From positions 3,746,109 through 3,810,108 of the forward strand of contig CAIIXF020000003.1 of NCBI GenBank assembly GCA_903813345.2: DNA of 64,000 nucleotides. The letters are read 5' to 3'. Of the stretch, positions 50,301 through 59,300 are shown in pieces (the first letter of the stretch is position 1; the number at the start of each line of letters is the position of its first letter). The notes beneath the pieces were generated by a model. It was not told where the DNA came from. It worked only from the letters and a program-made list of their open reading frames with translations, and did not search any database. A program made the translations under genes and the position numbers. The stretch comes from Owenia fusiformis (Eukaryota; Annelida; Polychaeta; Sabellida; Oweniidae).

Positions 50301-53300
50301 GATAACGTTTAGTTTTCGTTCAGTTTAGTTAACTCTCGTTTGAAGAGCTCTCATGTACGGTACAACATCGCCTACATCCGGGTTCTTTCCCATTGGATTA
50401 CACAGGGGTGCTATTTTCAATGCCGCACTGCGACTTTATTAAACATTTATGTAGAGTTGCATTTGCAGAAATGATAGGTATGTATGTAATTAAGATATAT
50501 AACAAGGCTTTTTGAACTGTAATCCCCAAATCTGAAGAAATCTGTAGTTGAAAATGCCGTCCAATTTCAGTGACGTCACTGATTTCCCAAATTGCTCAAA
50601 CTTCATCGAAGATCGAAAAAATATCAATAATGTTACTTCGAATCTCCGATTATCTATCTGATTATTCAATAGATTGGATCATATAACTATGCTTGAGGGC
50701 TGATGGAAGGTCAGAAGCTGAGAAACGTTCAGAGTATAGACTCGTTCGGCGGGCCAATGAAAATTTGTCCCTTCCAAAGCGATGCATCATGGGAGATATT
50801 TATGTAAATTACCACCTGAACTCTTATCGCGAATAGGAGTATTGAGATCTGATAATATCCCTTGCATCTTTCTTTGTCCTAACATAAACTAATTTATTCT
50901 TATTCAAAACGTGTTTGAAAAATTTTGAATCGTCCTATGTGATGATATAGCCATATGACGGTCATAGATGAATTAATAAAGTATGGATCCATCAATATCT
51001 ACATTAAAAGATATAGAATTTGTATGGTCGATTGTTATTTTCCTTTTATCTGATCCTAGGGAGACGGACTATATTCCTTTCTCCATGATTACCCTACGCA
51101 AGAAAGAAATAATCGACTTTGATAAGGTTAGAAATTATGATAACGATGATAGATATTAGCAATACTTGTATTTAAACAAGAGTGCAAACATGTAACAATT
51201 ATCATGTATCGAACATGTAAGGCCTTTACAATTACCAGTCTTTTTGATTGTGTAACGAGTCATCACAAATCTTGAAATCTGACACTAAATAACAAATTAG
51301 AAAGAAATATCGGGGCGTTGAAACCTCGATTCAAAACATTTCCCGCAAAGCATCAAATGTAAACAGAAAATATAGGTCATCGGAAAAAATATATCACCAA
51401 CAAAACAAAAACGTTAAATTGTATAATGGGTCTAAATTATCTTATCAGAGGGTTCACGTTACCTAACCAATCCATCGCTATCCAGCACTCCTACATTTCT
51501 GTCTGAAGGTGCTGCATTACCGTCGTCACTGTTGTAAAACTCGCTTGGTGTAAGGAAATACAAGTCGCTATTGGTTCCGTTGTACGCTGTATCTTTGGAA
51601 AAACCTCCCGTTCGACCTTCACTTGCCTGCGTTAACCCAAAAACAACAGTTTAATTGACATTTATTTGTAATAGAGACAATATGATGTTTTTCAGCTTAA
51701 ACTGACATCATATTTGACGCTTTGGTCTTGGAACTACCTTGGAGACTTTCTTGTCTCTATGAATTAAAGTTTTTTTAAAGATACAGTTGAAATCAATAAG
51801 TGTCGATGGAAGTGAAATGCGTTTATGCTAGCCTATTATATTTGTGATTAAATCAATAAATTCTAAAGTCATAGATTTAAATTGAAAGTTACTTCATTAA
51901 AATGACAGCTCGTATTACCAGATACCATAGTCATGTTACAAACTAAAAAAAAATTCTAGATCTGAGTTTCATATACTTACGGTCCTTCCCATGGGAGTTG
52001 TAGCATCACCCTGATACTTTAGGTTATAGGGGTTCCACTTTGATAATGGAGTTAGGAAGATGATCTCTAGAGGAATGGCATACGACCATTTCTGACTGTA
52101 GTCCGTACATTGCTCAACTCTTCTCATTCTACCAAGGAAATCTTTGACTCTCACCTAGAGGGTGGCAATATAATGTATATCTTCATATTAAGCTTACTCG
52201 CACGACGTTAAACTAAGTTCACACCAACGGCGCTTTGATGGCGCTTTAATGCTTTTAAGCTTTAATGCTTTTAAGCGCCATCAATGCGCCGTTGGTGTAA
52301 ACTTAGCTTTATCAGCAAGATCTATTCACCAGTGATTTCACCTGTTAAACATTTCTATGTTCATTATAACGCTAAATTAGGAATAAATTAAATTCTATGA
52401 TATTAAAAACATTGTATGTTTGGCATAATTGCTATAGAAGCATGGGACAGTATTTCTCTTTGAATTTCAAAAATATCGAACTGTGCGAGGTCAAAGGAGT
52501 TGACTACATGGGGGGGGGCAATTGGAGTTGGACTCTTGCCATGTACGTTCGGTTTGCCCTCTCGATCAAGGTTCCTTATAATTACCTTCTTGCAATCTCT
52601 CACATTCATTCCAAGGACGTCAGGTTGTGAAGTCTGCGCCATATAGAGGGATGCGTCCGCGTATCCTCTGTGCCGCACTTGCGTCCCCATGGCGTCTCTT
52701 TTCTCAACACGGAATGCTCTGTGGTAGTAGGCGCTGTTGATGGCTGGACTCATTGGAGCCAAGCCATGTACAGGTAGACCAAAGGCATCATCTGTAAGTT
52801 TACCTTGGTAGTTGTCCTTTCCTAAATAAAGAATTGATTTATACAGTGTAATATAGTTATATGTATTTAGTGGTGTGAGACCTTAATTGATAACTGGGGA
52901 GTTATATACATACATGTGCGACATCCGGTTTAAAGAATATAGAACAATTTTAAAGTTGTAATTGCTGTTTTGTTCTATACATTATATGATACTTTACATA
53001 GTTTCACAAAATAAACAAATAATTGAACAAAAAGTTCATGAACGAACGAACGCAGTACGTACCCACGCAAGCACGCACGTACGAACGAACGAGCAAACTG
53101 ACGAACGAAAAATTAAACGAACGTATTCACTGTTCCACAACTGGATGACTCTAACTGCAGTTAGCTTCATTCAAGATGGTTGACAAAATTCGTTCGTTTT
53201 CGATAAATCTCCAATTACAGCCAAACCAAGCTGAATCTTGATCCCAAAAGTTTCGCCATGCAAACTAATAAAGATATAATTGTAAACAACCACAAATAAA

Positions 53301-56300
53301 GGCTCAAGCACCCGCGATATTAGAGAAATTGAAAGAAAACAGCTTCACTTAGAATGACTCTAACTGAACTTAGTGATGACGTAGGAATGAAGCTTACTGA
53401 AACGGGGAATGAAGCTAACTCAATGGGATGAATATATGGACGGCCCTGTCTGTTGTTATAAGATATCTAAATGTTATTGACTGTTGTTATTGGTTGTAAC
53501 CATTTGTATTTTGACATGGAGTGAGTTTCTATTCAATCCCATGGCCGGTGATCGTAGAAATTGGACGGAGGGGGAGCAGACAAATTCTGGTAGAAATTTC
53601 AACAAATCTGGAAAATTTACTTTTTCAAGGCAAAATTTAGTTTACGATTGAATGGCCAAATGAATAGGCTTACGGTATGGTAAAATATTGTAAGTATTCT
53701 AGGATTAAAGTATATGATGTAAAAGGCGAAATGCCGCAAACGTCCGAAAGTCAATGTTTTGCTAGTCAAGCAAGAATGGTCTACACAACCTGTAATTAAA
53801 AAACTTGTAAGTGACATTATCGTCACAAAATTAATGTCATTGCTGAGCAATTAAGTTCCCATACGTAATATAAAAAACAATTGAAGGGGCGGAGGGGGGG
53901 GGGCAATATTTCTATTATTCTTCTATTACTATTTTTATTTCTATTACAACTTCACGAAAATTCTTGTATTTCAAAAATGAACTCATAAAACGTACAATGT
54001 AATATGAAGCTGGATTTTACAGCTCTGAAGAATGAAAAATGGGGAATTTTAAGTTATAGGACTTCAAGTCTAGAAACATCTCTTATCATGTCTGATATAC
54101 ATAAATGCTCCCCGATGCTCAATAAATAAATGACTTATCCATCACAGATAATCGTCACATTTTTTCAAGTAGACTAAATGAAGTGGGAAAACCGACTGCG
54201 TTCGTATCGACTGTACGACAATATATACAGGATCATGTTCCCCCTGGGACTATTAGACATTAGTCAGTTACTGAACATGTCCCTCCATTAATTCACCCGT
54301 CCCCTTCTTGGCGGTACCAGGCTAGGCGTATACATGTACTGATAACATGCATACCAGCATACAAATAATTCAAGGGGTAGGCTGCAGTGATACTTCAAGA
54401 CTTGAGTGACTTCGTTAAGATAAAGTAGCAAATGTAGGCTAATGACGTACTCTTTGTCGTTATTTACGGTAGTCTAGTGTAAAACCAAACTTTCCATAAA
54501 TTGGACAAATATTGTGCTTTTGTGTTCTATCAACAAGCTAAATGATTTTAATTTGAAATATACTTAAATAGTAATTATATTTAGTTTATGTAACTGGTTT
54601 CACGACCATCAATCATTTATGTATACGGAGTAGCAGAATGTGAGTGTCATCTCCCGGGTAAAATAAAGGCATATTTTCTGCACTAAACGAAAACAAATCG
54701 TGTAATGCCGCTAAAGCCTGTATATTATAATTGGTTGGAAGTTTTTTCAAGTGAGTTTCAACTATTATTCAATATATCTTAACTGTAGTACCGTAATTAG
54801 CATAAAGCATGTTTTTGATAGACGTAATCATTATTTTCTTGAATTTTAACACTGAATCTCACTCAACCGGCATCGTTTGAACCACATCATTTATTTATGC
54901 GGAGTGGCTCCAGGACCGACAATTGTCGGTACTGGAGACTGTCCAGGGGTATTTGCTGGGGTACCGACAATTGTCGGCACTCTATCGTCACCTAGTAGTG
55001 CCAGATAGAGAACCGACAGTTTAAAGCTCTTTTCTTGTTCTATCTAATGGGTCGATATATACAGTTAGGGGAGGGGATGCTTTCGCCCCCGTCGCTCTCT
55101 ACACTTACTACGCCATGGCACAGGAGAAATATCTCATTTGGAATATATCACTGTTTACTTTGCGTTTGGTAGCTCTCTCATGCGAGATGGAATCGTGGCC
55201 ATTAACTAAGGGAGCCAAATGCAACTTCCATCAAAAATTGTGCTATAAGGTATGAGTACCGTAATCCAACACCAAATTCGAAAATTCATAACAATACTTT
55301 GCACATATGGCGTTCGTGACCAACCATTTGAACCGCTTACCCCCCATAGTGTTATATATATGCACCTGTCCATATAGGGGTTCGATTGACCTACATCAAA
55401 TTATAGGGAGTCAGGTTACTTTTTGAGATATCAGCGCCCATTTATTGTAACTCGCGTTTGCTACCGCTTCCTCAATTCTGATATGACGGGCAAACGCGTA
55501 GTAAACATGCTCACGTTCGGAACTATTTTGACCTACATCGCTATTTTCGTAATTCAAATGAAAGTTGAACTCCTCCTCTTTATTTTGATACCAAATAGTG
55601 GCATACTAGGTACCCTAGAAGCCAACTATGGGTTATTTAGAACGATACCACAGGTTTTTAAATGGACTATATAGGGGTCATACCTTTTGGCGGATGGATA
55701 TGGAACCTCATACCATAAGCTTCAAATAAAAAACATTCTAGCTATTTTCTTCTATCTAATGGGTAGCAAACGCCCCTTTCTACGCCTGATCGGCTCAGGA
55801 GAAATATCCCGTCTGTTTAGAATATGGTCGTTAGAATATATATAGCCGTTTACTCTGCATTAATAGCTCTCTAACGTCTTACTTGTTCATGTTTTTTATT
55901 GGGTTTTCAACGTTTACTACCATTCCCTGTTCCCGGGCTACCATTTTTTGACTTGGTTTTGTAATCCCCGGGTAACCGGGGCTAATGCCCTCCCCGGGTT
56001 TTGCACTTGTTCCCAAAATATCCGTATGATATCTGAAATATCCCCCCGCGCATTGCGCATGCGCCAGAAAATTCGAAAATCAATATTTGTCGGTCCTCTA
56101 GCGTGTAAACACAGCATATCTCCCGTACCGACAATTTATTTGTCGGTCCTCTAGCGTGCCACCATATCAGAGTCTTGAGAACCGACAATTGTCGGTACTC
56201 TAGCCTTTTATTTATGAACCTTCGTCACAAGCACATGAGCAAATTTAAATTATAAAAGTTGAATGAAAGTGATTTATTTCTAATTAAGATCACATGAAAC

Positions 56301-59300
56301 CTGAATTTGTCTGTATATCCATCATTCGTTTACAATTTAGAATGATAATATTCCCCGGTGCTATTCGAATCGGGGAGGGGGGGGTGCTTTTTGATAGTTT
56401 TGTTTAGAAAATCGTGCGAAAAGTGCTCAGAGTGGTGAAAACCTGCGGGAATTTGAAATAATTTCTGGCCAGGGAGGGGGAAACTACCGAACCTCCAGCT
56501 TCCCCTGGTTACGGAACTGCTTATTGGTAATTTGTATAGCCCATTATAAATCTCCATTCAGTTAGAGTCATCAATGGTGAAAATCTGTGTTGGAGTTAGC
56601 TTCATTATCAACCTCAGTTAGAGTCATTCTAAGTGAAGCCGTTTTCTTTCAATTTCTCTAATATCGCGGGTGCTTGAGCCTTTATTTGTGGTTGTTTACA
56701 ATTATATCTTTATTAATTTGCATGGCGAAACTTTTGGGATCAAGATTCAGCTTGGTTTGGCTGTAATTGGAGATTTATCGAAAACGAACGAATTTTGTCC
56801 ACCATCTTGAATGAAGCTAACTGCAGTTAGAGTCATCCAGTTGTGGAACAGTGGTATTACAACGAACACAAGCAATCAAACATGAATTTCTACCTGGTAT
56901 CTCTTTGAATATTTCATCAAGAAGGTTTTCTTTGTAGAACCGCTCCTGTGGCCAATTAGCACTTGGTCTAATATTAAGCTGGAACCGAGCGGCGGGTGAA
57001 TCACCATAAGACTTGTAATCAGCATCATTTACTACTCGAGTGGCGAGGTCATCAATTGGACGGAAAAAGTCAGGATGAATATCGGCTTTAATTGGATGGC
57101 ATGCAGTTCTGTAGTTCCATTGGCCAAAGATGGGCGTACGGTCGATGATGTTCATGATTTTAACAGGGCGATATGGGTGGGTGTCTCCCCCAGCGTCTCT
57201 GCCTGAGTATGACGTAAACTTGCTCATGTACTAGAATGAAGAGAAAATACACATCAGTTGTTGAAATATAGCAAACCCTTTTCTGTGTTACGACTTACGA
57301 ATAATTTCAGGGTTGATCCCAAAATTTAGACTCGGGGTCAGTCTAGATCTCCCCTTATACTTGTATAAATATAATATAAATATGATACTATGACAACGGC
57401 AATTGATTAAACAAACAGCAGCCGGCAAATTTAATATATCAGTGAACCAGTTCACGAAGCAAGCCTGGTAGCGATTGAGAAAATATAACTTAAGACAGAT
57501 TAGTCACAGCGGCACTTATTAAAGCCGTTGCCACTTGCCATGTAAGTTAAAATTTAAGACAATCGCTAAAACCCCATTGCATTCGTTTTTGAGAGTATCA
57601 AAAAAATATGTTGGTTCAGTGTAATTTGGCTGTTGACAATATATAACCCCTAGATATAAAATCGATTGAATGATGTTAGAAAACTCTCGTCACCTGCTCT
57701 TCAAGGAGTTCATCAAATTCTTCAATAGTCTCAGGGTCGATCCTAGTCCATGCACCTTCAAGGTAACAAAGGACAGGTTTGAAAAACTTCTTCCATGCCC
57801 TTTCACCTTGGGGAACTTGGTTTTTCCAAGCCTACAAAATGACGAAGCATTATGTGATACTGGCATACACGACTAAATCTCAGTCACAGTTTGTCTACGG
57901 CGGCCGTTGGTGACCGTAGCTTCACAAAATTGATATAGAATCTACATCGTATCCTTACATTTTATGCTACATATTTCTGTCAATTTTCGGTAGCTACGGA
58001 CGCCATACGGTTGCCGTACATCAGACGTGACTGAGGCATTGCACACGTCGAAATAGTTAAGATTACTTCCTTTTGAGTATACCCTAATTCTCGATATTTG
58101 CCGCTCTTCATACACGTGTTTAATACAGTACGGTTGCTGCCACGGAAAGGAAACGTCCATACAATATATTAGCAATTGTCTTAGTAGATAGATGTTTTGC
58201 TAACTTAGTCAATTTCCTTGCATAAGCATCCTTTTCTCGAATGACGGTCGTATAAAAAAAACACTCAAAAACGCCCATAAGCTTTTTAAAAGATGGCCAT
58301 TTTTTGTAAAGCCTATTTGAAAAGAAACGCTCATGGGTCTATATGCGGGAACCTCTGGTTCTAGTTACTGGCTGCTTTTCACCAACCTTAAACCATTCCT
58401 TCATCTCAGTGATCTGTTCCTGTGTGGTGTTCTTGTTCATAACTCTAAAAGGAACGTCTGGAAGAGGAATGTCTTCAACTGCATGGAGGTCTTTGGTGGT
58501 TCTACTGGGCATGCGCACAGCGTAGTCGTTGTGGCTTGTCTTGAACTCAACGCCATTGATTACAGCAACGAAATCATCCAAACCTATAGCGTGTGCAAAT
58601 GATGGCCGTTTTACAAACTACTAGACATACAATAGAACAGACTACTAGTATACAATTGTAGACCTCTCTTGGGGTCAACTGGCAAATTTGTATAGGCTTA
58701 CCGATACTGTAAACCTTTAAGTACTGTTGACCGAGACCGGAGGTATACACTATTGCCAGTTAACCGAATAGAGAGGTATTGTTAGCCCGAAGAATATTAT
58801 CATTGGAAGGATATATAGAATACCACGTGAAGATATTTGATAAGTGGATCATCATATCACATTTTAACAAAACATCCCCCAACCGTCGGTTATCGCTTCT
58901 TAATAAAGTGTCAAAATTTGCTCAATTTTTTGTCAAAATCGGTCAACAGAACCTAGTTGCGCGGTCAACAGTGCATATTGCTGAATTTTAGTTAACAAAT
59001 CAGAATTGAGTATTTCAATTAAGGTACTAACAATATTTTTTTGAGTAGTTAGTTGATATTAATTTTATGCATCAACATGGACTGCCTATAACATTTTGGT
59101 ATTGATGACTTAATTATAAGTCGTTCTTAAATGTTTGAATTAATTTAAAGCTATGATTACCAACGACGCTTTTCTTCTCTGGGTGATCATGCATGCCGAA
59201 GAGGGACTCGGCAGCAATTGAAGGTGAAAAATACGATTTAGACCCACTCTGGGTGTTCCTCATTTGTTTGAGTCCAGAGTCACCGTCGCCTCGGATGCGC

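Larger units (their letters stand above)
53128..56853. mobile_element. Inverted-repeat element filling intron 5
   Basis: Arms 53128 to about 53370 and about 56612-56853 are nearly identical reverse complements starting CACTGTTCCACAACTGGATG, 3.2 kb apart. Later landmarks are GCTCAAGCACCCGCGATATT and ATTGAAAGAAAACAGC. The interior includes a palindrome-bounded element (54908-56204) and a degraded CCCGTAGCCAG-type MITE near 56350-56515. No transposase is seen. It could be one foldback element or two MITEs in opposite orientation. Confidence 0.75.

Noticed and set aside
57670-57876. Plus-strand open frame over exon 4
   Set aside because: It is antisense to an exon that fits both neighbours in phase on the minus strand.
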